From the NCBI GenBank assembly GCA_029265355.1, contig JAJUJL010000011.1, forward strand, positions 1 to 64,000: 64,000 nucleotides of DNA, written 5' to 3'. This DNA comes from Chloroflexota bacterium. GTDB taxonomy: Bacteria; Chloroflexota; Anaerolineae; Anaerolineales; UBA4823. Position 1 is the first letter of the stretch; each line of letters begins with the position of its first letter. Shown in pieces: positions 17,689 through 25,721 of the stretch. Under the pieces are notes generated by a model that saw nothing but the letters and a program-made list of their open reading frames with translations, did not search any database and was not told the origin of the DNA. The translations under genes and the position numbers were made by a program.

Positions 17689-18945
17689 ATGACAACGAAC
17701 CTGAATATCAAAGCGTTTTCCGGTTGGCTGGCATTGGCGCTCAGCCTGGCAGTCACCACCGCAAATGCTGCTCTCCCTGCAGCAGGCTGCCGTAGTTTCG
17801 CTTCTCAATGGAGCGAGGATACCGCCAACATCATCGCAATTACGGGCATGATGCTTTCTGGATTGTTGTTTGCGGTGATCGGGCGCTTATTGACAATCTA
17901 TCGCTCTGAAAACCGCATCGGCTGGTTGATGACCATCCTGGGCGTGGCCTTACCATTGAATTCGGCGCTCTCGAATTATATGGAGTGTGCCATCACACCA
18001 GAGTCGTCACTGCCTTTTGCCGGGCTCAGCGCCTGGTTGGTGATGATTCTCGCTACGCTCTCGATCCTGCTGTTGTTCGTTCTCCTGCCGACGCTTTACC
18101 CGACCGGGCACTTCATCTCGAAAGGATGGAGATCGGCCATCCTCAGCTCGCTGTCTGTGCCGCTTTTCCTGGCCGCACTGGCTGCAGTCGCCCCGGGACC
18201 AATGACCCTCAACGGCATCACAGGAGCGATGCCGATCGACAATCCATTTGGATTGCCCTTGCCGTGGCTGCGCCACTTGGAAGCAGTCTTGTTCTCCGGA
18301 ATCCCTCTAACCACGATCCTTGCCATTCTGATCAGCATCGCCGCTTTTATCACCCGCTTTCGCAGATCGTCCGGGGATGAGCGCCAGCAGTTCAAATGGT
18401 TTGCCTATTTCTTAATGACCGTGGTTTTCGTGCATGTGGCGGGGTTCGAGGTCATCGGAGCGGTCTTCTATCCGCCGCTCTTCGAGCACTGGAGCTACGG
18501 CCTGGTGGTTGCAGTTTCGTTCAACGGCTTCCCGCTGGTGATCGGGCTGGCAATCTTCAAATACCGGCTGTACGACATCGACCTGATCATCCGCCGCACG
18601 CTGGCCTATTCCATGCTGACTGCTCTGCTCGCCCTGGTCTACTTTACCATTGTGACTTTACTGCAAGGCCTGTTTGCCACCTTCAGCCGGCAGCAGTCCA
18701 CCGCCGCCGTGGTTATCTCCACCCTGGCGATTGCCGCCCTGTTCAACCCGCTGCGCCTGCGCCTGCAGGCTTTCATCGACCGGCGCTTCTACCGGCGGGG
18801 CTACGACGCGCAGAAGACGCTGGAAAACTTTGCTGCCCAGACGCGCAACGATGTGGAGCTGGCAAATCTGACCGAGGGTCTGCTGCATTCCATCCAGAGC
18901 GCCTTGCAGCCAGAAAAGATCTCCCTGTGGCTCAAAAAAGGGTGA
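17689..18945 (+). CDS. Kinase-less 7TM sensor-like protein, array member 7
   Basis: Paralogue 7 and last of the array, 418 residues. Landmarks are ENRIGWLMTILG, LYPTGHFISKGW, KYRLYDIDLIIRRTL, FNPLRLRLQAFIDRRFYRRGYDAQ and the terminal ISLWLKKG. The N-terminal helix is followed by a Cys-containing loop (AAGCRSF) and there is MECAIT in a second loop. It lies 13 bases after member 6. Only five bases separate its stop from the second candidate operator, so the downstream phosphatase operon is likely both read through and independently started. Confidence 0.7.
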   Translation: MTTNLNIKAFSGWLALALSLAVTTANAALPAAGCRSFASQWSEDTANIIAITGMMLSGLLFAVIGRLLTIYRSENRIGWLMTILGVALPLNSALSNYMECAITPESSLPFAGLSAWLVMILATLSILLLFVLLPTLYPTGHFISKGWRSAILSSLSVPLFLAALAAVAPGPMTLNGITGAMPIDNPFGLPLPWLRHLEAVLFSGIPLTTILAILISIAAFITRFRRSSGDERQQFKWFAYFLMTVVFVHVAGFEVIGAVFYPPLFEHWSYGLVVAVSFNGFPLVIGLAIFKYRLYDIDLIIRRTLAYSMLTALLALVYFTIVTLLQGLFATFSRQQSTAAVVISTLAIAALFNPLRLRLQAFIDRRFYRRGYDAQKTLENFAAQTRNDVELANLTEGLLHSIQSALQPEKISLWLKKG

Positions 18946-18950
18946 AAACC

Positions 18951-19003
18951 GATCTTTTCGTAACACCCACCGTAACGAACTCGGAACGCCTGAAAAGTAA
19001 AAT
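18951..19003 (+). promoter_or_regulatory. Second candidate SARP operator and promoter, before the partner-switch genes
   Basis: GATCTTTTC (18951-18959) is followed by GTAACA, GTAACG and GGAACG starting at 18960, 18972 and 18983. The steps are 12 and 11 bp, exactly as at 6786-6838. A TAAAAT -10 box lies at 18998-19003, again 15 bp after the start of the third repeat. The nine-base leader is identical in the two sites while surrounding sequence differs, which argues for selection. The start codon of the phosphatase gene follows at 19034 behind TGGAGG. Confidence 0.6.
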
Positions 19004-19033
19004 CATGATAGTTTCCTGGAGGCAGCTAAAACA

Positions 19034-20635
19034 ATGAGTGCATTTTTCCAGCGGATACGTCTCTTCTTCGGTAGTAAGCAAACGGCTGATGCGCCGGATG
19101 CGATTAACGGCGCGGCGCGATCACAGGAAGCAGGCGCTGAAAAGGCAGCCTCAATGCAGGCCCAGGTTGAGAACTTGGATATTCCACCCAATGACCCCTT
19201 GCTCGCTTACCTGATCAGCACCGCCAGCGCGGTGGAGATCGATAAACTCAGCATGAACTCCCCCACCCTGGAGCGGCTGCGCCAGGCAGGCGTGAAGATC
19301 AGCGTGCCGCTGGTCAGCCAGGGCGAGCTGATCGGCCTGCTCAACCTGGGCAACCGCCTAAGCGAGCAGGAGTACTCCACCGACGACCGCCGCCTGCTCA
19401 ACAACCTGGCCTCCCAGGCTGCTCCGGCGCTGCGCGTCGCCCAGCTTGCTTACCAGCAGCAGCTCCAGGCCCGCGAACGTGAGCGCCTGGAACAGGAGCT
19501 GCGCGTGGCGCGCTTTATCCAGCAAAACCTGCTGCCCAGGGAGCTGCCGCAGATGCCCGGCTGGAACATCGCCGCCTTCTGGCAGCCGGCGCGCGAGGTC
19601 AGCGGCGACTTTTACGACTTCATCACCATGCCCGACGGGCGCCTGGCATTTCTGGTCGCCGATGTCACCGATAAAGGCGTGCCGGCCTCGCTGGTGATGG
19701 CGACCACCCGCTCTCTACTGCGCAGCAATGCCGAAAAGTACATCTCACCCGGCAAGGTGCTGGAAACCACCAATAATCTGCTGTATCCGGACATTCCTGA
19801 GAAGATGTTTGTCACCTGTCTGTACGGCGTGCTGGACCCACAAAGCGGTGAAATTGTGCTCGCTAATGCCGGTCACAACCTACCTTATCAGCACACCAAA
19901 GAAGGCATCCTGGAGCGGCGCGTGCGCGGCATGCCGCTCGGTTTGATGCCCGGTATGGTTTACAACGAGATCACTATAAAGATGAACCCTGGCGACACCT
20001 TGCTGCTCACCAGCGACGGGCTGGTGGAGGCGCACAACGCCCAGCGTGAGATGTTCGGCTTCGACCGGGTCAAGGCGCTGGTCGCCGAGTATAAAGACGG
20101 CGACATGGTTCAGGCGATTTTGCAGGCTTTCCAGTCTTTCACTGGCCCTGATTACGTACAAGAAGATGATATGACGCTTGTGACCCTCACCTTCCAACCC
20201 GTCCAATCCGGCGCGGGCAATCCCCAACCGATCACTTTCGAAGTCCCCAGCCAACCCGGCAATGAGCGGCAGGCTGCCGCCCGCGTGCTCGCCGTTCTGG
20301 AGCACCTCCATCTCGATATCACCCGTCAAAAGCGTCTCGAGACCGCTGTCGCAGAAGCGACGATGAACGCCATGGAACACGGCAATGGCTATAACCCCGA
20401 CTTGCTCGTTAAGATCACCGTGATTCAAGAACCGGATAAGCTCACCATACAAGTCGCCGACCAGGGCAGCGGCGCTCCCATCCCCACCAGCGTCGACCCT
20501 GACCTGGATGCCAAGTTGGCGGGCTTGCAGTCGCCGCGCGGCTGGGGATTGTTCTTGATCAAGAATATGGTCGATGAGTTGAACACATACCATGACCCGA
20601 GCGGCAGCACCATCGAGCTGGTTGTTAATTTGTAA
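19034..20635 (+). CDS. GAF-PP2C phosphatase-RsbW kinase fusion (partner switching)
   Basis: A 533-residue soluble signalling protein. Residues ~50-140 are a GAF-like domain without its N-terminal part, followed by a coiled coil. Residues ~155-395 are a SpoIIE/RsbU-type PP2C phosphatase with metal-binding motifs SGDFYDF, LVADVTDKGVPA, NAGHNLP, TSDGLVE and DDMTLVTL. Residues ~400-533 are an RsbW/HATPase_c serine kinase with N-box EATMNAMEHGN, VADQGSG and GWGLFLIKN. The phosphatase would dephosphorylate, and the kinase phosphorylate, a STAS protein such as the two encoded immediately downstream. Having both opposing activities in one chain is unusual, although such fusions are known. No sigma factor is encoded nearby, so the final target is unknown. 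Confidence 0.85.
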   Translation: MSAFFQRIRLFFGSKQTADAPDAINGAARSQEAGAEKAASMQAQVENLDIPPNDPLLAYLISTASAVEIDKLSMNSPTLERLRQAGVKISVPLVSQGELIGLLNLGNRLSEQEYSTDDRRLLNNLASQAAPALRVAQLAYQQQLQARERERLEQELRVARFIQQNLLPRELPQMPGWNIAAFWQPAREVSGDFYDFITMPDGRLAFLVADVTDKGVPASLVMATTRSLLRSNAEKYISPGKVLETTNNLLYPDIPEKMFVTCLYGVLDPQSGEIVLANAGHNLPYQHTKEGILERRVRGMPLGLMPGMVYNEITIKMNPGDTLLLTSDGLVEAHNAQREMFGFDRVKALVAEYKDGDMVQAILQAFQSFTGPDYVQEDDMTLVTLTFQPVQSGAGNPQPITFEVPSQPGNERQAAARVLAVLEHLHLDITRQKRLETAVAEATMNAMEHGNGYNPDLLVKITVIQEPDKLTIQVADQGSGAPIPTSVDPDLDAKLAGLQSPRGWGLFLIKNMVDELNTYHDPSGSTIELVVNL

Positions 20636-20656
20636 GGTCGAAGGGAAAATTAATCT

Positions 20657-21001
20657 ATGACCACTTCTGAATTCGAAGCCCAGGTTCGCAGACAGGAACA
20701 GATCGTTATCATCGATATGCAGGGTGTGATCAACTCGGACGCCGAATCTGGCCTGAGCGCCGCGTACGAACAGGCGGAGGCTGCCAGCAGTCAGACTATC
20801 GTCTTGAATTTTAGCCAGGTAGATTACATCAACAGCACCGGTATTGCCCTGATCGTGGGTCTGTTAGCCCGGGCGCGCAAGAGCCATAAGATCCTGGCGG
20901 TATTTGGTCTGAGCGACCATTACCGCGAGATTTTCAATATCACCCGCCTGGCGGATTTCATGCAAATCTACCAGGATGAAGCCAGCCTGTTGGCAGCCTG
21001 A
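20657..21001 (+). CDS. STAS-domain anti-sigma-factor antagonist
   Basis: A 114-residue single STAS domain like SpoIIAA/RsbV. The phosphorylatable serine lies in DYINSTGIALIVGLL. Unphosphorylated STAS proteins bind an RsbW-type kinase and release its partner. It lies 21 bases downstream of the PP2C-RsbW fusion, the obvious modifying enzyme, and upstream of a second STAS gene with which it shares the YxxIFxxTRL segment. It is probably expressed as one operon from the promoter at 18951-19003. Confidence 0.85.
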   Translation: MTTSEFEAQVRRQEQIVIIDMQGVINSDAESGLSAAYEQAEAASSQTIVLNFSQVDYINSTGIALIVGLLARARKSHKILAVFGLSDHYREIFNITRLADFMQIYQDEASLLAA

Positions 21002-21033
21002 ACCTGATTACCTGTTCCCCGGAGGAAACGAAC

Positions 21034-21387
21034 ATGCCTGAAGCGAAACTAACCACCGCGATCCGCAAACCTGCCGAGAGCGTCGCCATTATTGACCTCG
21101 AGGGAGAGGTCACTGGCTTCGCCGAGCAGATGTTGATGGACGCCTACAACCAGGCCAGCAATGGCAAAACCCGCACGATCATTCTCAACTTTAGCCGCCT
21201 GGATTACATGAACAGCTCCGGCATTGGTTTGCTGGTCACCTTGCTGATCCGCGCCCAGCGCCAGAAGCAGTCCATGTTCGCTTGCGGGCTGACCGAGCAC
21301 TATGTGCAAATCTTCGAGCTAACCCGCCTCAATGAAGCGATTGGCATCTTCCCTGGTGAAGCCGAAGCCGTGGCTGCGGCAGCCTGA
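21034..21387 (+). CDS. STAS-domain anti-sigma-factor antagonist, second copy
   Basis: A 117-residue STAS domain similar to the one just upstream. The candidate phospho-serine is in DYMNSSGIGLLVTLL. A clear CCGGAGG ribosome-binding site precedes the ATG. Two tandem STAS proteins behind one switch enzyme suggest two outputs, or a heterodimer, controlled by the same phosphatase/kinase. The chain ends with an alanine-rich tail. Confidence 0.85.
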   Translation: MPEAKLTTAIRKPAESVAIIDLEGEVTGFAEQMLMDAYNQASNGKTRTIILNFSRLDYMNSSGIGLLVTLLIRAQRQKQSMFACGLTEHYVQIFELTRLNEAIGIFPGEAEAVAAAA

Positions 21388-21416
21388 AGCCAGCAATCTT
21401 GAAGAGTCTAAACATC

Positions 21417-21455
21417 CATCGGAGGGATCCTTAGCTCAGGATGACCTCTCCGATG
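21417..21455 (+). other. Bulged stem-loop in the leader of the next gene
   Basis: CATCGGAG (21417-21424) pairs with CTCCGATG (21448-21455). Inside it ATCCT (21427-21431) pairs with AGGAT (21438-21442) around TAGCTC. The GAGGAGG ribosome-binding site and ATG (21467) follow immediately. It could attenuate transcription or tune translation between the STAS genes and the paralogous pair downstream. Confidence 0.4.
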
Positions 21456-21466
21456 AGGAGGCAGAC

Positions 21467-22234
21467 ATGACCACACCCGAACCAATACCCCCTCCCCAGG
21501 GAGCCTGGGCAAAACCCGTCGACCGGCTCAAGGCTGCCGGTATCCCGGCCAGCGTCAACATCAACGTGGATGGCAAGCAACTGGCCGGCCCACTGCGCGG
21601 TTTTGGCCAGATGTGGCAGAAGACCTACCGCTTACGCCTGGATAATGCCCGGGTGGCGCCGCAGCAGGTGGTGGCTGCCTGGCGGGAGAACTTCGGCAGC
21701 TTCTGGCCCAAGATCAACCGTTTTTACGGCTCATCCAGCGGCATTCAACCCGGCGAGGTGGCGCTGCTCGACCTGGCAGGCCCCTATGGCATCCGCGCCC
21801 CCGGGGATCACGGGCTGGTTTCCACCGGCGTGCTGGTGATCTACGCCGATGAAGTTTCATTTTCATTCATGACCCCCCAGGGGCACATGTTTGGCGGCAT
21901 GATCACCTTCAGCGCCCACGAAGAAGACGGCGCTGTGATCGCTCAAATCCAGGCTCTGATCCGCGCCAACGACCCGCTCTACGAGATCGGCGCCCGCATC
22001 GGCATGGTGCACAAAATGGAAGACGAGCACTGGCACACCGTGCTCAAGAACCTGGGGCAGCACTTCGGCGTAGCGAGCGCGGTCACCCAGGTCAACGTGC
22101 TGGTCGACCCGCGCCTGCGCTGGTCCGAGGTGGGCAATGTGCGTCACAACGCCGCCGTGCACACCGGCATTTACCTGGCCCTCACCCCCCTGCGCTGGGC
22201 AGCCAGCTTGATGCGACCCAAAGAGCGCACTTGA
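21467..22234 (+). CDS. Uncharacterised protein, paralogue pair member 1
   Basis: A 255-residue soluble protein, not recognised with confidence. After a proline-rich start it shares with its neighbour the blocks AWAKPVDRL, FGQMWQKTYR, STGVLVIYADEVSFS, a TPQGHxxGG segment, FSAHEEDG and an alternating FGVASAV-strand near the end. The TPxGHxxxG followed by FxxxExDG pattern faintly recalls DUF1990/SRPBCC-type ligand-binding folds, which I mention only as a lead. It has no signal peptide or catalytic motif. The ATG at 21467 is chosen for its GAGGAGG site. Its position behind the STAS genes suggests it is an effector or ligand carrier of the same operon. Confidence 0.6.
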   Translation: MTTPEPIPPPQGAWAKPVDRLKAAGIPASVNINVDGKQLAGPLRGFGQMWQKTYRLRLDNARVAPQQVVAAWRENFGSFWPKINRFYGSSSGIQPGEVALLDLAGPYGIRAPGDHGLVSTGVLVIYADEVSFSFMTPQGHMFGGMITFSAHEEDGAVIAQIQALIRANDPLYEIGARIGMVHKMEDEHWHTVLKNLGQHFGVASAVTQVNVLVDPRLRWSEVGNVRHNAAVHTGIYLALTPLRWAASLMRPKERT

Positions 22235-22250
22235 AGTTACAGGAGAACTC

Positions 22251-22994
22251 ATGGACACAAATAGCACTCCTTCCCCCGACCCTTCTCGACAAAATGCCTG
22301 GGCTAAACCGGTCGACCGTCTGCGGGTAACCGGTGCGCATGCCGAAGCGATGAACCTGAACGTGGAAGGCCGGCATCTCACCAGCCCGTTGAACGGCTTC
22401 GGACAGCTCTGGCAAAAAACTTACCGGATAAAGCTGCCGGGGGTTACACCCCAGCAAGTGGTCAAGCTGTGGAAGGAGAAGCTGCCCGAATTCATGCCCG
22501 CCGACAGCCGCTTCTATCCCTCCCTGAGCGGCGTCAAACCCGGAGAGATCCTGCTGATCAACGCCACCCTGCCGGGCATCCCCGGCGGTATGCCCGTCTC
22601 CACCGGTGTGATGATCCTGTACGCCGACGACGTATCCTTCTCGGTCATGACCCCTGAAGGCCACCCCGAAGCCGGTTTCAACACTTTCAGCGCGTACGAG
22701 GAAGATGGCGTCACGATTGCCCAGATCCAATCCCTGGCGCGCGCCAACGATCCGATCTTCGAGTTCGGCTTCCGCTTTATGGGCGGCTCGAAACAGCAAG
22801 AAAACATCTGGCGGCAGGTGCTCACCAACCTGAGCGCCCAATTCGGTGTCCAGGGCGCGGCGGTGGAGATGAACAAGCTGTGTGTCGATCCGCGCCTGCA
22901 GTGGTCGCAGGCCAAGAACGTGTGGCACAATTCCGTTGTGCGCACCACGCTCAGCCTGCCGCTGCGCATGGTTGGAAAGATCTTCAACCGCTGA
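22251..22994 (+). CDS. Uncharacterised protein, paralogue pair member 2
   Basis: A 247-residue soluble paralogue of the preceding gene, 16 bases downstream of it. Shared blocks are AWAKPVDRLR, FGQLWQKTYRI, STGVMILYADDVSFSVMTPEGH, FSAYEEDGVTIAQIQ, RANDPIFE and VDPRLQWS near the end. TPEGHPEAG replaces TPQGHMFGG. The conserved spacing over nearly the whole length shows tandem duplication followed by divergence. No function can be assigned. The weak resemblance to DUF1990-like ligand-binding proteins is again only a hint. Confidence 0.6.
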   Translation: MDTNSTPSPDPSRQNAWAKPVDRLRVTGAHAEAMNLNVEGRHLTSPLNGFGQLWQKTYRIKLPGVTPQQVVKLWKEKLPEFMPADSRFYPSLSGVKPGEILLINATLPGIPGGMPVSTGVMILYADDVSFSVMTPEGHPEAGFNTFSAYEEDGVTIAQIQSLARANDPIFEFGFRFMGGSKQQENIWRQVLTNLSAQFGVQGAAVEMNKLCVDPRLQWSQAKNVWHNSVVRTTLSLPLRMVGKIFNR

Positions 22995-23023
22995 AAGCTC
23001 ACACTTCGGTATAAAATAGCTGC

Positions 23024-24457
23024 ATGACGTCCAGGCCAACATACGACGCCGTGGTGGTCGGCTCCGGACCGAACGGGCTTGCTGGCGCCATCCGCCTGGC
23101 CCAGGCCGGCTGGCGCACGCTGGTGCTGGAAGCCGATTCGCTGGCGGGCGGCGGTTTGCGCTCGCGCGAGCTGACGCTGCCCGGCTTTCTGCACGATGTG
23201 TGCGCCACGGTGATGACCACAGCGCGTGTCTCACCCTTTATGCGCAGTCTGCCGCTGGAAGAATATGGCGTCGAGTGGCTGCCGGTGGATATCCCAGTCG
23301 GGCATCCACTGGAAGGTGGGCAGGCAGCTTTTGTGCACCAATCCATTGAAGAAACCGCGGCCGGCCTGGGCTCAGACGGCGCCGCCTACCGCCGCCTGTT
23401 CGAGCCGCTGGTGCGCGACGCCGAGAAGATCCTGGGCGAGATCCTGGGACCGATTCCTGTGCCCCCGCGCCACCTGCCTGCTCTGGTCAATTTCGGACGC
23501 TGGGCGCTGCAGCCAGGCAGCCTGCTGGCGCGCCGCGCTTTCAAGAGCCAGGCAGCCCGGGCGCTGTTTGGCGGCATGGCAGCTCACTCGATCTTGCCGC
23601 TGGAGCAGCTTGCCACTGCCGCCTTCGGGCTTGTGCTGAGCATCGGCGCCCACCGCCACAACTGGCCGCTGGTGCGCGGTGGGGCGCAGCGCTTCGCCGA
23701 TGCCCTGGTCGCCATACTGCGCAGCCTGGGCGGCGAGGTGGTCACCGGTCAGGAAGTGCGCTCGCTGCGCGATATCCCCCCGGCGCGCGCCGTGCTCTTT
23801 GACATCACCCCGCGCAGCGTGCTGCGCATCGCCGGGGAGGCATTCCCGCCGAGCTACCGCCGCCTGCTGCAGCGCTATCGCTACGGGCCCGGCGTATGCA
23901 AGGTGGATTACGCCCTGGACGGTCCCATCCCGTGGCGGAACCCAGACTGCGCCCGCGCCGGCACGTTGCACGTTGGCGGAACGCTCGAAGAAGTGCAGGC
24001 TGCCGAAGCCGCCGTGTGGCGCGACGAGCACCCCGCCCATCCCTTCGTGCTGCTGGTGCAGCCCACCATCGTAGATCCATCGCGAGCGCCGCACGGCAAG
24101 CACATCGCCTGGGCCTACTGCCACGTGCCGAACGGCTCCACCCAGGATGTCTCTGCCCAGATCGAAGGGCAGATCGAGCGTTTTGCCCCTGGCTTCCGCG
24201 AGCTGGTGTTGGCAAAGCACGTCTTCACTGCTTCCCAGATGGAGAGCTACAATCCCAATTACGTGGGGGGAGACATCAACAGCGGCGTGCAGGACCTGGC
24301 GCAGCTCTTCACCCGCCCGGTGCCGCGCCTCAACCCCTACCGCACCCCGCTGAAAGGCCTGTACCTGTGTTCCGGCTCCACCCCGCCCGGCGGTGGCGTG
24401 CACGGCATGGGCGGCTTCCACGCCGCCGAAACTGCCCTGCGCGATCTGGGGGCGTAG
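23024..24457 (+). CDS. FAD-dependent oxidoreductase, phytoene-desaturase-like
   Basis: A 477-residue flavoprotein of the CrtI/phytoene dehydrogenase-related family. Near the N-terminus is the dinucleotide-binding VVVGSGPNGLAGA, followed by an acidic residue at the strand end (LEAD) and GGGLRSREL. Near the C-terminus is the FAD-binding segment GLYLCSGSTPPGGGVHGMGG. Members desaturate or isomerise polyenes, or oxidise unknown hydrophobic substrates. There is no phytoene synthase or other carotenoid gene here, so the substrate is open. It starts 29 bases after the paralogue pair and converges with the sugar-nucleotide operon across a repeat-bearing spacer. Confidence 0.8.
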   Translation: MTSRPTYDAVVVGSGPNGLAGAIRLAQAGWRTLVLEADSLAGGGLRSRELTLPGFLHDVCATVMTTARVSPFMRSLPLEEYGVEWLPVDIPVGHPLEGGQAAFVHQSIEETAAGLGSDGAAYRRLFEPLVRDAEKILGEILGPIPVPPRHLPALVNFGRWALQPGSLLARRAFKSQAARALFGGMAAHSILPLEQLATAAFGLVLSIGAHRHNWPLVRGGAQRFADALVAILRSLGGEVVTGQEVRSLRDIPPARAVLFDITPRSVLRIAGEAFPPSYRRLLQRYRYGPGVCKVDYALDGPIPWRNPDCARAGTLHVGGTLEEVQAAEAAVWRDEHPAHPFVLLVQPTIVDPSRAPHGKHIAWAYCHVPNGSTQDVSAQIEGQIERFAPGFRELVLAKHVFTASQMESYNPNYVGGDINSGVQDLAQLFTRPVPRLNPYRTPLKGLYLCSGSTPPGGGVHGMGGFHAAETALRDLGA

Positions 24458-24460
24458 GAG

Positions 24461-24486
24461 CGGGCACAATTCGCCCGTGCCCCTAC
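24461..24486 (+). repeat. 26-bp intergenic repeat, copy 1
   Basis: This copy is identical over 26 bases to 24584-24609. It contains GGGCAC and GTGCCC separated by AATTCGCCC, so each copy can fold into a hairpin. It starts three bases after the oxidoreductase stop codon. It is probably a dispersed intergenic element of the REP type, possibly also serving as a terminator. Confidence 0.6.
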
Positions 24487-24555
24487 CTCGGATGATCGCA
24501 CACCGTGAGGCACGATGGTGGACCGGCAACATCCCCCTTGCGCGGCTCAACCAGT

Positions 24556-24585
24556 CGTGCCCGTTCATTGGTGCGAACGGGCACG
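24556..24585. terminator. Strong hairpin between convergent genes
   Basis: CGTGCCCGTTC (24556-24566) pairs perfectly with GAACGGGCACG (24575-24585) around an 8-nt loop. It sits between two converging genes and partly overlaps the second 26-bp repeat. No T-run follows on either strand, so it could be a bidirectional terminator or simply part of the repeat element. Confidence 0.45.
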
Positions 24586-24609
24586 GGCACAATTCGCCCG
24601 TGCCCCTAC
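24584..24609 (+). repeat. 26-bp intergenic repeat, copy 2
   Basis: Second exact copy of the 26-bp element at 24461-24486, in direct orientation, 97 bases further on. It overlaps the last four bases of the minus-strand aminotransferase gene, so the repeat contributes its stop codon. Confidence 0.6.
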
Positions 24610-25721
24610 GCGTAAAATTCTGCGATCCTCGCCACCACTTCTTCCTGCTGCACTTCGCTCAATTCCGGATAAATCGGAATCGCCAGCGTCTCCGCCGCGG
24701 CGCGCTCCGCCTCTGGAAAATCGCCGTGTGCATAGCCCAAATTGCGGAAGCATTCCTGCAGGTGCAGCGGCACAGGATAATACACCTCCGTGCCGATCTG
24801 GCGCGCCTTCAAAAATGCCTGCAGCTCATCCCGCCGCTGGACGCGCAGCACATACTGGTGGTAAATATGCCGCCCGTAGCCCAAATCTTCCGGTAGCCCA
24901 ACCGCCCCACTCGCCAGCAGCCCGCTTTCTTCGAACAAGCGCCGGTAACGAGCGGCGTTTTGGCGGCGTGCCTCTGTCCAGTCATCCAGGTATTTCAGCT
25001 TCACGCGCAGCACCGCCGCCTGGAGCGCATCTAGTCTGAAATTACCGCCCACCAGCCGGTGATGGTATTTCGGCGCTGCGCCGTGGACGCGCAGCAGGCG
25101 CAGCCGCTCCGCCAGGGCTGCATCTGCACAGGTGAGCAAGCCGGCGTCGCCATAGGCGCCCAGGTTCTTGGAGGGGAAGAAAGAGAAACAGCCCACCGTC
25201 CCCAGCGCGCCGACGCGCCGCCCCTGATACTCCGCCCCAATTGCCTGGGCGGCGTCTTCTATCAATGCCAGGCCGCGCCGCGCCGCAATTTCCAGTAGCG
25301 GCGCCAGGTGTGCGGCCTGCCCATACAGGTGCACCGGGAGGATAGCGCGCGTGCGCGGCGTAATGGCAGCTTCGACCAGCTCCGGATCGATGTTGTATGC
25401 GCGTGGCTCGATATCCACGAAGACCGGCCTGGCTCCCAGCCGCGCCGCCGCCCCGGCGGTGGCAAAGAACGAGTACGGCGTGGTGATCACCTCATCGCCC
25501 GGCCCGACATCCAACGCCATCAGCGCTGCCAGCAGCGCATCGCTGCCAGAGGACACCCCGATGGCATACGGCGCCTGGCAGTAAGCGGCAATCTCGGACT
25601 CGAAAGCCTCCACTTCCGGCCCCAGGATGAACTGTTGCGACTCCAACACCCGGTTCACCGCGGCGAGGATCTCGGCGCGGATTCCTTCATATTGTGCCTG
25701 CAAATCCAGCAGCGGAATCAT
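24606..25721 (-). CDS. DegT/DnrJ/EryC1 sugar aminotransferase (WbpE/WlbC-like)
   Basis: PLP-dependent transaminase of 371 residues that would convert a UDP-3-keto-uronic-acid sugar to the 3-amino sugar with glutamate. The start is the ATG at 25721 ([11 protein letters not shown], the normal family N-terminus), which overlaps the upstream acetyltransferase gene by four bases. The cofactor site is clear: [20 protein letters not shown] and the PLP-lysine segment [14 protein letters not shown]. Together with the acetyltransferase and dehydrogenase upstream it makes the three-enzyme set known as WbpB-WbpD-WbpE or WlbA-B-C. That pathway supplies UDP-GlcNAc(3NAc)A-type sugars for surface polysaccharide. 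Confidence 0.88.
   Translation of the reverse strand: MIPLLDLQAQYEGIRAEILAAVNRVLESQQFILGPEVEAFESEIAAYCQAPYAIGVSSGSDALLAALMALDVGPGDEVITTPYSFFATAGAAARLGARPVFVDIEPRAYNIDPELVEAAITPRTRAILPVHLYGQAAHLAPLLEIAARRGLALIEDAAQAIGAEYQGRRVGALGTVGCFSFFPSKNLGAYGDAGLLTCADAALAERLRLLRVHGAAPKYHHRLVGGNFRLDALQAAVLRVKLKYLDDWTEARRQNAARYRRLFEESGLLASGAVGLPEDLGYGRHIYHQYVLRVQRRDELQAFLKARQIGTEVYYPVPLHLQECFRNLGYAHGDFPEAERAAAETLAIPIYPELSEVQQEEVVARIAEFYA

Noticed and set aside
21425-21445. TTAGCTCAGG, reminiscent of a tRNA D-arm
   Set aside because: No anticodon arm, T-arm or acceptor stem can be formed around it. The bases are better explained by the stem-loop at 21417-21455.
23372-24592. Long minus-strand frame opposite the FAD oxidoreductase
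   Set aside because: Antisense shadow of a gene with clear FAD-binding motifs at both ends. The composition is typical of a complement frame.
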